Source of the DNA: an uncultured Planctomycetaceae bacterium
GTDB lineage: Bacteria > Planctomycetota > Planctomycetia > Pirellulales > JACPPG01
NCBI GenBank assembly: GCA_945957305.1
Contig: CAMFLN010000228.1
Span: forward strand, 1-6,142
Direction: 5' to 3'
Length of the DNA stretch: 6,142 nucleotides
Positions 1 through 6,093 of the stretch are shown here, piece after piece. The translations under genes were made by a program, and so were the position numbers. Under the pieces are notes generated by a model, which worked only from the letters and a program-made list of their open reading frames with translations, searched no databases and had not been told where the DNA came from. How positions within the stretch are numbered: the stretch's first letter is position 1; each line of letters starts with the position of its first letter.

Positions 1-36
1 AGTCACACCTTGGAATTCATCAATTGCTGCAGTTCC

Positions 37-1311
37 TCACGCGCCAACTTGCGCCAAGACATAGGGCCCCTTGGGTATGACGGCCAGCGTGGCCTGCGGA
101 CCATATTCCTCCAGCGATTCGGCAACAGCCGCTTCCACACTCGCGGCACTCTCGACAAATAGTTGGTTGATGCGTTCGGCCGGCAAACCATCCGTGACGA
201 TTTTAACCCGCGCCTTGCGGCGGACTTTGGCCAGCTCTTCGAGTTGCCATTGGTCGAGCACGAAATACTCTTGGCCTAAGATTCGTTCGATGAACACGTC
301 AAGGTTTGCGTGCTCGGCAAACAGGCTCTCGAATTCAGGACTGCCGATTCCCTGGCTCATGCTGGCCGCGAGGATGATCGTCCCCCCTTGCTTGACTATG
401 GGGAGCGCGCCGGTCAAGCCTTTCACCGCCTGATAAAAGGTCGTGTCGAGCGGGTAGCCGGCGGCGCTCGTGACCACGACGTCGACCGGTTCAACCACGG
501 TGTCGACGACCACGCGGCGCACGAACTCGACACCAGCCAGGAATGCCTGTTCCATGTCGCCGGCCACCAGGGCCAGCGGGCGCCGCTCGGCGTCAATGAC
601 CGCGTTGATGATAAAGTCGCAGCCGGCACGGCGGCCGATCCAGGTGTTTTCTTCATGGACCGGGTTACCTTCAAGAATGCCGCAGTCGGCACGGGGATCT
701 TCGAGGAACTTTGGTCCGTGCCACACCTTGACCGTTTCCAGCGCCGCCAGGCCAGGGCAGATTAGCTTTCGCCCACCCGAGAAGCCGGCCATCAAGTGCG
801 GTTCAATCAGTCCGATCGTGATCTTGAGATCGGCGGCGACGTAGCGCGAATCGATCCAGATCGGCACGCCGCGCGGACTTTCACCCAGGTAGGTGTGTTC
901 GTCGAGGTTGGTGCCGTGATGGTTCTCGATCCGGTAGTTGCTCGCGATCTCGGAGCCCACCATCTCGACGATTTCCTCGGTCGTGCTCGGACGGTGCAGT
1001 CCGGTCGCGACCAGAATCGTCGTACGCTCCGGCGGGATTCCGGCGTTTGCCAGCGTGGGGAGCACTTGCGACAGAATCAGCTGATTTGGCACCGGGCGCG
1101 TGATATCGCAGAGGGCGATACAGGCGTCCCGCCGACCGTGGGCCAGTTCCGCCAGCGGTCGCGCGCCGATCGGTTGGGCGAGTTGCCGGGCAAGCTCTGC
1201 GACCGGATCAAGCAGCGGAGTCACGTCCTTGTAGCCTAGACGGCGGACGACACGCTCGGCGGGAAGATCCACCGAGAGCCCTGCCTTGCCATACTCCAGC
1301 ATGACTCGCAT
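37..1311 (-). CDS. larA: LarA-type nickel-dependent (lactate) racemase homologue
   Basis: The family racemises 2-hydroxy acids such as D/L-lactate by hydride transfer with a nickel pincer (NPN) cofactor bound to a lysine. The 424-residue product has the same length as Lactobacillus plantarum LarA, and the key residues fall at nearly the same positions: TRP motif at 71-73, acid/base H106 (GLHRP) and H172 ([13 protein letters not shown]), cofactor lysine K182, nickel ligand H198 (VKVWHG), and substrate-site Q294/K297 (YQAVKG) and W355. The N-terminal Lar_N domain spans about 5-205, the C-terminal domain about 270-410. No signal peptide is present, so it is cytoplasmic. The stop is TGA at 37-39. 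The ATG at 1311 gives the family length; no strong Shine-Dalgarno precedes it, and an ATG three codons later is an alternative. The cofactor genes larB, larC and larE are not in the window. LarA homologues act on several 2-hydroxy acids, so lactate itself is not proven. Family assignment is secure; substrate is open. Confidence 0.93.
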   Translation of the reverse strand: MRVMLEYGKAGLSVDLPAERVVRRLGYKDVTPLLDPVAELARQLAQPIGARPLAELAHGRRDACIALCDITRPVPNQLILSQVLPTLANAGIPPERTTILVATGLHRPSTTEEIVEMVGSEIASNYRIENHHGTNLDEHTYLGESPRGVPIWIDSRYVAADLKITIGLIEPHLMAGFSGGRKLICPGLAALETVKVWHGPKFLEDPRADCGILEGNPVHEENTWIGRRAGCDFIINAVIDAERRPLALVAGDMEQAFLAGVEFVRRVVVDTVVEPVDVVVTSAAGYPLDTTFYQAVKGLTGALPIVKQGGTIILAASMSQGIGSPEFESLFAEHANLDVFIERILGQEYFVLDQWQLEELAKVRRKARVKIVTDGLPAERINQLFVESAASVEAAVAESLEEYGPQATLAVIPKGPYVLAQVGA

Positions 1312-1348
1312 GAATGATCACTTTCGAGCCGCGTGAGTCCTGCGCGGT

Positions 1349-1377
1349 GGCCGATGCGACGCGCCGGTTGATCGGCC
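1349..1377. repeat. 7-bp inverted repeat upstream of the LarA gene
   Basis: GGCCGAT (1349-1355) and ATCGGCC (1371-1377) are perfect inverted copies separated by 15 bases, about 40-65 bases upstream of the racemase start codon. This could be an operator or an mRNA leader hairpin, or chance in GC-rich DNA. No convincing -35/-10 pair was seen in the 190-base gap 1312-1501, and no terminator with a T tract. Confidence 0.25.
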
Positions 1378-1439
1378 GCACCAAGCGATGTGTCGCGAGG
1401 ACGCGGCCGCGCGTTTCGACCGCGCCGCCAAGACTGCCG

Positions 1440-1500
1440 CGGCAAACCGAGAGTCATGCCCCGCGTTTGCAAATCATCCCAATAGCAGCCGGCAAACCGA
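1440..1500. repeat. Pair of 11-bp direct repeats between the LarA and small basic protein genes
   Basis: CGGCAAACCGA occurs at 1440-1450 and again, identically, at 1490-1500, exactly 50 bases apart start to start. The right copy ends one base before the stop codon of the small basic protein gene. A repeated protein-binding site upstream of the LarA gene is possible; no known motif is recognised. Confidence 0.3.
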
Positions 1501-1501
1501 A

Positions 1502-1801
1502 CTACTTCTTGGCGGGAGCAGATTTCGCGGCGGCGGCCGGTGCCTTGGCGCCAGCGGCAGGAGCCTTCGCGCCGGCGGCCGGTGCGGCAGCTGCGGCGTC
1601 CCCTTCGGCGCCTTCTTCCTTGGTCTTCTTTTTCTTCTTCATCGACAGCTTCACGACCCGCACCTTGGGCAAGCCGAGCGGGCTGCGTCCTTCGGGGAAG
1701 CGGTCCATTTCCTGCAGCTTGGCGATCCGCTCGCCGCGCGACAGCACGCCGCGGGCGCGTACCAGCCCCAATTGAATCCGCAGGCTTTTATCCATTGTCA
1801 T
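1502..1801 (-). CDS. Planctomycete-type small basic protein with Ala/Pro/Lys repeat tail
   Basis: The first 55 or so of 99 residues match the pattern I know from the 'small basic protein' family of Planctomycetes, Verrucomicrobia and Chlamydiae: MDKSLR near the start, then VRARGVLSRGERIAKLQ, then FPEGRSPLGLPKVRVVK. The role is not established; its size and charge suggest binding to RNA or the ribosome, which is inference. After this core come a lysine run (KKKKK, 55-59), an acidic patch (EEGAEGD, 62-68) and a low-complexity tail with three seven-residue repeats of the form APAAGAK (73-93), ending in APAKK. Usual family members are about 50-60 residues, so the tail is an extension resembling those of histone H1-like bacterial proteins. 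The first ATG is chosen because a CGGAG ribosome site lies 8 bases upstream; a second ATG at codon 3 is less well spaced. It has its own candidate promoter. Confidence 0.85.
   Translation of the reverse strand: MTMDKSLRIQLGLVRARGVLSRGERIAKLQEMDRFPEGRSPLGLPKVRVVKLSMKKKKKTKEEGAEGDAAAAAPAAGAKAPAAGAKAPAAAAKSAPAKK
1523..1585 (-). repeat. Three 21-bp tandem repeats encoding APAA(G/A)AK
   Basis: Three imperfect in-frame 21-base units (1523-1543, 1544-1564, 1565-1585) encode the heptads APAAAAK, APAAGAK and APAAGAK near the C-terminus of the small basic protein. The outer units are closest to each other in DNA. Copy number may vary between strains by slippage without breaking the frame. Confidence 0.75.
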
Positions 1802-1809
1802 GGCGGGAA

Positions 1810-1814
1810 CTCCG
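1810..1814 (-). promoter_or_regulatory. Ribosome binding site of the small basic protein gene
   Basis: CGGAG on the minus strand, with 8 bases between it and the ATG at 1801. It favours that ATG over the one two codons downstream, which would be 14 bases away. Confidence 0.6.
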
Positions 1815-1837
1815 AAATCTAAAAAACGGGCTATCGG

Positions 1838-1855
1838 GATGGGCTTGACCCCATC
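1838..1855 (-). promoter_or_regulatory. Leader hairpin before the small basic protein gene
   Basis: On the minus strand, GATGGG and CCCATC form a 6-bp stem with a 6-base loop, followed 11 bases later by six T residues (1826-1821), and then the ribosome site. The T run is too far from the stem for a normal intrinsic terminator. It may be a leader structure affecting expression of the small basic protein, or coincidence. Confidence 0.3.
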
Positions 1856-1896
1856 ACTCGTAATGTTCGCTGAAAATCTGCCGAGGAAGACCCACC

Positions 1897-1926
1897 AGTA
1901 TACGGGTGGATAGGGGGTGGGATCAA
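1897..1926 (-). promoter_or_regulatory. Candidate sigma70-type promoter for the small basic protein gene
   Basis: On the minus strand, TTGATC (1926-1921; 4 of 6 to TTGACA) and TATACT (1902-1897; 5 of 6 to TATAAT) are separated by 18 bases. Transcription would start near 1890 and give a leader of about 90 bases that includes the hairpin at 1855-1838. The 206-base gap 1802-2007 holds no other recognised feature. Confidence 0.45.
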
Positions 1927-2007
1927 GGCGTCGCCGCGCGGCCCGACAGTCCTAAAAGTCCTGGCACTCGGGGGGACCGCGAAGCCTGGAATTCGGCCTT
2001 TCCCCAT

Positions 2008-2256
2008 TTACTGAATGGGCGACTCGGGTGGGGGCAACTGATAACTGCGTTCCGGCTCGACCGCCGCCACACCAGGAAGCCGGCTCAAGGCATGAACCTG
2101 GTCCCCCGCGACATGGCCCAGAATCGTGCCGATGGATGCCAGGCTGGAATCGACATGCATTCCGGCAGAGCGCAACCGCTCGACAACCTGGTCGATCTGA
2201 CTCAAATGAGCGTCATCGACGCTGACAGTGACGTTAACTCGGTCAGACGCGGCCAT
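2008..2256 (-). CDS. Stand-alone I9/propeptide-like protein, likely inhibitor or folding partner of the subtilase
   Basis: The 82-residue product reads as the small alpha/beta fold of subtilase propeptides (inhibitor family I9): beta strand VNVTVSV (7-13), helix HLSQIDQVVERLRSAG (17-32), strand IGTILGHV (42-49), helix DQVHALSRL (52-60), then GVAAVEPER (62-70) and a C-terminal tail QLPPPES. In subtilases this domain helps folding and blocks the active site with its C-terminal tail; free-standing versions such as the fungal POIA1 act as inhibitors in trans. The gene lies downstream of a subtilase on the same strand, 126 bases away, and shares AVEPER with that enzyme's own prodomain. No signal peptide is present. 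AGG and GAG lie upstream of the ATG. Similar small proteins are, as I recall, often mislabelled 'ketohydroxyglutarate aldolase'; at 82 residues this is far too small for that aldolase. The inhibitor role is inferred. Confidence 0.75.
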   Translation of the reverse strand: MAASDRVNVTVSVDDAHLSQIDQVVERLRSAGMHVDSSLASIGTILGHVAGDQVHALSRLPGVAAVEPERSYQLPPPESPIQ

Positions 2257-2314
2257 CGCAAACTCAACCTATCGCGATCTCTCTGAGGGCCGAGGGGCAA
2301 ATTCCACCAATTGC

Positions 2315-2343
2315 ATCATAGGGGCGCCGCGCCCCCCGGCCAA
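2315..2343 (-). promoter_or_regulatory. Candidate promoter for the I9-like gene
   Basis: On the minus strand, TTGGCC (2343-2338; 4 of 6) and TATGAT (2320-2315; 5 of 6 to TATAAT) are 17 bases apart, predicting a start near 2308 and a leader of about 50 bases. The spacer is almost entirely a GC palindrome. This would let the small protein be made independently of the subtilase. It rests on hexamer matches only. Confidence 0.35.
2321..2335. repeat. GC hairpin/palindrome between subtilase and I9-like genes
   Basis: GGGGCG and CGCCCC form a 6-bp all-GC stem around a 3-base loop. No T tract follows on the minus strand, so it is not a canonical terminator. It fills the spacer of the candidate promoter and so could be an operator, or, within a subtilase-I9 transcript, a stem that protects or separates the two parts of the message. 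Confidence 0.4.
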
Positions 2344-2382
2344 TGATTTCGCCGATTAAACCGGGTGCAGGCCGATTGCGGA

Positions 2383-3795
2383 CTAGACGGGTGCTTGGCC
2401 CAACCCCGAGCCGATATCGTCGGGTGGTAACCCGAGCGACCGTGCCGTGTGCACCAGTTTGGTCCACAAATCGACGGCCGTGATCCCGGGATTCGCTTGA
2501 ATGTGCAAGGCGGCCAGCCCTGCGATGTGAGGAGTCGCCATGCTGGTGCCAGAAATCGTATTGTAAAGCATCGGCATGCGCCACGCCGAGCGGATGTCGA
2601 CCCCCGGCCCTGCGATATCGACTTGTCCGCCATTCGGTTCCAACCCCGCGTTCGAGAACCATGCAATCTGCATGGCGGCATCCACGGCGGCCACGGCCAT
2701 GATCGACGGACAATTCGCTGGATGGCCCACGGGGCGGATAATCGGCGGTTGATCCGTCCGCCGGCTTTCATTGCCCGCGGCGGCGACAATCAATGTTCCC
2801 GCGGCGAGCGCGCGACGCGCCATATTCTCGAAAACCGTCGACGGCTTGTCCCCCGGAAGTGTCGCTCCTCCGAGTGACATGGACACGACTTGGCACCCTT
2901 GATCGACGGCCCAATTAATGCCCATGAGAATGTCGCCGTCGCGGCCGCGGCCCTGGTTGTTCAACACCTTGCCGACATAAATATCGGCCTCGTAGGCGAT
3001 CCCGTAACGTGGCGATTGTCCCGGGATCCGCGGCCCGGCCGCTGTCCCGATGCAGTGTGTCCCATGCCCATGCCCGTCCTGCGGTGACTCGTTGGCGACA
3101 AATGACTTAGCCACGATGTTTCGATGCTGAAAGTCGGGATGATCCAAGGTGAAACCGGTGTCGAGCACGGCGATCTTCACCCCCGCGCCGGTCAAGGACG
3201 ACTCCAGCACGCGTGTCGCTTGCAGCCCCCAGGTCGCTGCGCTTTCATTAACGGCGCGGGCCACCGCCTGACGAGCAGCAGGCGCTGCCAACCCGCCCGG
3301 GGGAAAGCAGAGATTTACCCCGTGATCAAAACCATCGCGGTATCCGCGCAGGTATTCGCGATTGATCCCCGCCGATTGCTCTGCGGCAGTCGCCTGGGGC
3401 GCGACGGGCAGAACGCTTGCGGCAAATCCTGCGCGAGACCCCTGCGAGGCCACGTAGACCACTCGTTCCGGCTCCACGGCGAGAATCGAATCCGAGCGCG
3501 TGGCCTGAATGCTCAAACGACCGATCTGATCAGGGTCTCCATTGACGATGGCGATCCCTAAGCGATCAAGAACCAACGCGCCAGATTCCGGGACTTCCGC
3601 CGCTTGCGGACCATGGCTCGATTCTTCAGCAACAAAAGCACGCAGCCCGGCCATTTCGCGTAACGATTGAACCTTGGCCGACGCCGAACGTTCGCCATCG
3701 CGCATCAGGACCAACGACCGACCGGTCCGTTCCGGCTGCAGCGCACCTTGTTGTGCTGATTCCGAAAGCGCCGCCTTGCGCCAGTCTGGTAACAT
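2383..3795 (-). CDS. Leaderless subtilisin-like serine protease (S8 family)
   Basis: This is an endopeptidase of 470 residues if it starts at the ATG at 3795. The full subtilase triad is visible: D212 (AVLDTGF), H244 (GHGHGTH) and S418 (SGTSMATPH), with oxyanion asparagine N342 (AAAGNES). The catalytic domain covers about 190-465. Before it lies a prodomain-like stretch at about 70-117 (LGIAIVNGDPDQIGRLS followed by ILAVEPERVVYV), then a linker containing NREYLRGYRDGF. There is no signal peptide or membrane segment, and an in-frame TGA at 3849-3847 excludes a longer N-terminus, so the enzyme is probably cytoplasmic or exported by an unusual route. An in-frame TTG at 3828 would add 11 residues, but the ATG has a GGGGGA site 7 bases upstream. 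The domain ends soon after GSGLGQAPV, with no C-terminal targeting domain. The next gene encodes an I9-like protein, its probable partner. The family is certain; the substrate is unknown. Confidence 0.93.
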   Translation of the reverse strand: MLPDWRKAALSESAQQGALQPERTGRSLVLMRDGERSASAKVQSLREMAGLRAFVAEESSHGPQAAEVPESGALVLDRLGIAIVNGDPDQIGRLSIQATRSDSILAVEPERVVYVASQGSRAGFAASVLPVAPQATAAEQSAGINREYLRGYRDGFDHGVNLCFPPGGLAAPAARQAVARAVNESAATWGLQATRVLESSLTGAGVKIAVLDTGFTLDHPDFQHRNIVAKSFVANESPQDGHGHGTHCIGTAAGPRIPGQSPRYGIAYEADIYVGKVLNNQGRGRDGDILMGINWAVDQGCQVVSMSLGGATLPGDKPSTVFENMARRALAAGTLIVAAAGNESRRTDQPPIIRPVGHPANCPSIMAVAAVDAAMQIAWFSNAGLEPNGGQVDIAGPGVDIRSAWRMPMLYNTISGTSMATPHIAGLAALHIQANPGITAVDLWTKLVHTARSLGLPPDDIGSGLGQAPV

Positions 3796-3802
3796 GAGTT
3801 CG

Positions 3803-3808
3803 TCCCCC
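3803..3808 (-). promoter_or_regulatory. Ribosome binding site deciding the subtilase start
   Basis: GGGGGA on the minus strand, 7 bases before the ATG at 3795. The alternative TTG at 3828 has no purine-rich site at a suitable distance. Confidence 0.5.
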
Positions 3809-3863
3809 AGTAAGTTCGCCGACTGCAAAAATCTGAAACTGGCGGGTCATCCTAGGTTCAGGG

Positions 3864-3883
3864 GGTGACAACGGGTTGTCACC
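3864..3883. promoter_or_regulatory. 20-bp near-perfect palindrome in the divergent intergenic region
   Basis: GGTGACAACGGGTTGTCACC has two 9-base arms that are perfect inverted copies around a central GG. It lies 68 bases upstream of the subtilase ATG and 156 bases from the pepF ATG, with no T tract on either side and no gene ending here, so a terminator role is unlikely. This is the form expected of a binding site for a dimeric repressor or activator. No regulator gene is in the window, and the motif was not matched to a known regulator. Confidence 0.6.
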
Positions 3884-3913
3884 GCGCGCCCCGCTTGTGC
3901 AAAGATTCTGCTA

Positions 3914-3927
3914 CGGGCGACCGCCCG
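3914..3927. repeat. Second, shorter palindrome in the divergent region
   Basis: CGGGCG and CGCCCG are inverted copies around AC. In DNA this GC-rich an isolated 6-base arm is weak evidence. A third imperfect stem with one bulged base (3973-3980 with 3990-3998) lies just upstream of the candidate pepF -10 box. Confidence 0.25.
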
Positions 3928-4007
3928 CCCCCCTGGCGGCACACACGGCGACGCGATACCAATGGGCTCTGAGCGCAGGCCGCAATCCCGCCTTGCGCGA
4001 AAATCCT

Positions 4008-4013
4008 TATAAA
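4008..4013 (+). promoter_or_regulatory. Candidate -10 box for pepF
   Basis: TATAAA (5 of 6 to TATAAT) in an AT-rich pocket of an otherwise GC-rich gap, 26 bases before the pepF ATG. No convincing -35 hexamer was found 16-18 bases upstream. Transcription would start near 4020, leaving a leader of about 20 bases in which no clear Shine-Dalgarno sequence is visible. Confidence 0.4.
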
Positions 4014-4039
4014 TCCGCACAGCTCCACGACAGAACGCC

Positions 4040-5842
4040 ATGACAAAGATCAAACAACTGCCCAAGCGCAGCCAGGTTAAGGCGGCCGATCAATGGGATC
4101 TCGCCAGCTTGTTTCCCAACGACGAAGCCTGGGAAAAGTCGTTTCGGCAATGGGAACGGAAAATCGCCGGCTATGAGAAGTTTCGCGGCACCCTGGCCAG
4201 TGGTCCCAAGGCCATTGCCGCTTGCTTGAAATTCGACGTCGACGTGGATCGCGCGGGCGAGCGGTTGGGAACGTACGCCTTTCTGAAGACTGCGGAGGAT
4301 ACGGCCAACAGCACCTATCAGCGAATGCAAGGGCGGTATCAAAATGTCGCCAGCCGCGCCGGTCAACTGGCCAGCTACATCCGACCCGAGATCATGGCCA
4401 TCCCCGCCGCCAAGATGAAACGCTTCCTCGCCGCCAAAGAACTGGCCGCGTATCGATTAGTGCTCGAACGCCTGTTGCGCTACCAGCCGCATACGCTGTC
4501 CGATGGCGAAGAAAAGCTGCTGGCCATGCAAAGCGAGATGTCGATCACGGCCAACCAGGTTTTTCGGCAGCTCAATAATGCCGATCTGAAGTTCGGCACC
4601 ATCAAGAACGACCGCGGCGAAACGGTCGAGCTGAGCCACGCCTCGTTCTCGGCCTTGCTGCATTCGCCCAAACGAACCGTGCGCGAGGCCGCTTTTCGCC
4701 AGTACTACCAGCAATTCTCGGCCCACGAGAACACATTGGCGGCAACGCTTTCGGGATCGATCCAGCGGGACATCTATTACGCGCGGGCGCGCAATTATCC
4801 CAGCGCACTGTCGGCGGCCCTGTTCCCGGACCGCGTGCCGCAGACCGTGTACGACAATCTGATTAGCGCCGTGCGGCACAACTTGCCGGCATTGCACCAT
4901 TACTACGACCTGCGACGGCGCAAGATGAAGTTGAAGGACATTCACCACTACGACACCTATGTGCCGATCCTCAGCGACCTCGAGTCGCATCACTCGTGGG
5001 ACGAAGCCGTGCAAGTCGTGATCGAGTCGCTCGTGCCGCTGGGTGACGATTACTGCGCGGTGCTCGAGCAAGGGCTCTCGGGCCGGTGGTGCGACCGCTA
5101 CGAAAACCAGGGAAAACAGAGTGGTGCGTTCAGCTCGGGCTCGTTCGACGGCGAGCCGTACATCCTGATGAACTTTCAGCCCGAAGTGCTGGACCACGTG
5201 TTTACGCTGGCCCACGAGGCCGGGCATTCGATGCACTCGTACTACTCGGCGAAGACGCAGCCGTTCCAATACTACAACTACACCATCTTCGTGGCCGAGG
5301 TGGCGAGCACCTTCAACGAGCAGTTGCTGAGCAAGCATTTGATGCGCAACGCCCGCGACGATCGCGAACGGGCGTTCTTGATCAATCGCGAAATCGACGC
5401 GATTCGCGGGACGATCCTGCGGCAGACCATGTTCGCCGAGTTCGAAAAAATCACGCATGAACTGGCCGAAGCGAACGAACCGTTGACAGTCGATCGCTTC
5501 AAGAGCGTCTACCGCGAACTGCTCCAGGCGTATTTCGGACCCGACTTCGTGCTGGACGATGAATTGTCGTTGGAGTGCTTCCGCATTCCGCACTTCTACT
5601 CGGCATTTTACGTCTACAAGTATGCCACCGGGCTCTCGGCGGCGATCGCTTTATCAGAACGGGTCACGTCCGGCGCAAGCGGCGCCGTCCGCGATTACTT
5701 GAAATTCTTGCAGGGCGGTTGCTCAAAAGATCCTCTCGACCTGTTGCGCGACGCAGGCGTCGACATGGAAAAGCCAGAACCGGTCGAAACCGCGCTGGAA
5801 TATTTCCGCCGACTCGTGGACGAGTTGGACGATCTGCTGTAG
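4040..5842 (+). CDS. pepF: Oligoendopeptidase F (M3 family zinc metallopeptidase)
   Basis: PepF enzymes cleave short peptides in the cytoplasm and take part in peptide recycling. The 600-residue length is typical. The zinc site is intact: HEAGH at 392-396 (ligands H392 and H396, catalytic E393) and third ligand E420 in VAEVASTFNE, 24 residues after H396. The substrate-side motif HFYSAFYVYKYATG is at 518-531. The helical N-terminal part begins with the WDLASLFPND segment (19-28) usual for the family. No signal peptide is seen. The ATG is chosen because it places that segment at the normal position; an obvious ribosome site is lacking. The stop is TAG, and the next gene starts 42 bases later on the same strand, so the two are probably cotranscribed. 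A long minus-strand reading frame of 378 codons inside this gene is a by-product of GC-rich codon use. Confidence 0.96.
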   Translation: MTKIKQLPKRSQVKAADQWDLASLFPNDEAWEKSFRQWERKIAGYEKFRGTLASGPKAIAACLKFDVDVDRAGERLGTYAFLKTAEDTANSTYQRMQGRYQNVASRAGQLASYIRPEIMAIPAAKMKRFLAAKELAAYRLVLERLLRYQPHTLSDGEEKLLAMQSEMSITANQVFRQLNNADLKFGTIKNDRGETVELSHASFSALLHSPKRTVREAAFRQYYQQFSAHENTLAATLSGSIQRDIYYARARNYPSALSAALFPDRVPQTVYDNLISAVRHNLPALHHYYDLRRRKMKLKDIHHYDTYVPILSDLESHHSWDEAVQVVIESLVPLGDDYCAVLEQGLSGRWCDRYENQGKQSGAFSSGSFDGEPYILMNFQPEVLDHVFTLAHEAGHSMHSYYSAKTQPFQYYNYTIFVAEVASTFNEQLLSKHLMRNARDDRERAFLINREIDAIRGTILRQTMFAEFEKITHELAEANEPLTVDRFKSVYRELLQAYFGPDFVLDDELSLECFRIPHFYSAFYVYKYATGLSAAIALSERVTSGASGAVRDYLKFLQGGCSKDPLDLLRDAGVDMEKPEPVETALEYFRRLVDELDDLL

Positions 5843-5870
5843 CGCGCATCCAAGCAACTCTCAAAGCCAT

Positions 5871-5880
5871 GGAGAGAGGG
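5871..5880 (+). promoter_or_regulatory. Ribosome binding site of the sugar isomerase-like gene
   Basis: The purine tract GGAGAGAGGG ends 4 bases before the ATG at 5885; its GAGG core is 5 bases away and its GGAG core 10 bases away. An ATG at 5869 is out of frame with the gene. Confidence 0.65.
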
Positions 5881-5884
5881 ACAT

Positions 5885-6093
5885 ATGCAACTGGGTCTTG
5901 TGACTTACATGTGGGGGGCGGACTGGGACCTGCCCACGCTGATCAAGAATTGCCAACTGACGGGCTTCCAGGGCGTCGAGCTGCGGACGACGCATAAGCA
6001 CGGGGTCGAACCCTCGCTATCGGCCGACGAGCGCCGCGCCGTCGCGAAGCAGTTCACCGACAGCGGGATCGCCCTGGTCGGCTTGGGGACCAC
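5885..6093 (+). CDS. Sugar phosphate isomerase/epimerase-like TIM barrel, 3' end missing
   Basis: Only the first 69 codons are genomic. The start, MQLGLVTYMWGADWDLPTLI, followed by a strand ending GVELRTTHKHGVEPSLS (30-46) and a strand IALVGLGT (62-69), fits the first two beta-alpha units of the xylose isomerase-like/AP endonuclease 2 TIM-barrel superfamily; planctomycete members I know have similar openings. Family members act on sugars or sugar phosphates (isomerases, epimerases, hydrolases); specific activity cannot be told from this fragment and the metal ligands lie further on. No signal peptide is present. It follows pepF by 42 bases and has a good ribosome site. The frame stays open to the window end, but all codons beyond 6093 come from sequencing adapter, so the true C-terminus is missing rather than mutated. 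Confidence 0.8.

Noticed and set aside
1236..1472. Minus-strand frame of 78 codons overlapping the LarA start
   Set aside because: Arginine-rich, no motif, overlaps the conserved LarA N-terminus in another frame and has no good ribosome site.
2003..2019. Hairpin CCCATT/AATGGG over the stop codon of the I9-like gene as a terminator
   Set aside because: The stem is short and AT-containing, and no T tract follows on the minus strand.
2264..2789. Two minus-strand frames of about 150 codons overlapping the end of the subtilase gene
   Set aside because: Both are out-of-frame readings of the subtilase catalytic domain, whose own frame carries the active-site serine and normal motifs.
3796..3828. 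TTG start adding 11 residues to the subtilase
   Set aside because: No ribosome site at a suitable distance, whereas the ATG at 3795 has GGGGGA 7 bases upstream. Not excluded outright.
3847..4065. Minus-strand frame of 72 codons across the divergent region
   Set aside because: It overlaps the start of pepF, has no recognisable domain and would cover the palindromes and the pepF promoter region.
4457..5593. Minus-strand open frame of 378 codons inside pepF
   Set aside because: It lies wholly opposite a gene with an intact HEAGH zinc site and normal length. The translation is rich in Val, Arg, His and Gln without recognisable motifs, as expected for the antisense of a GC-rich gene.
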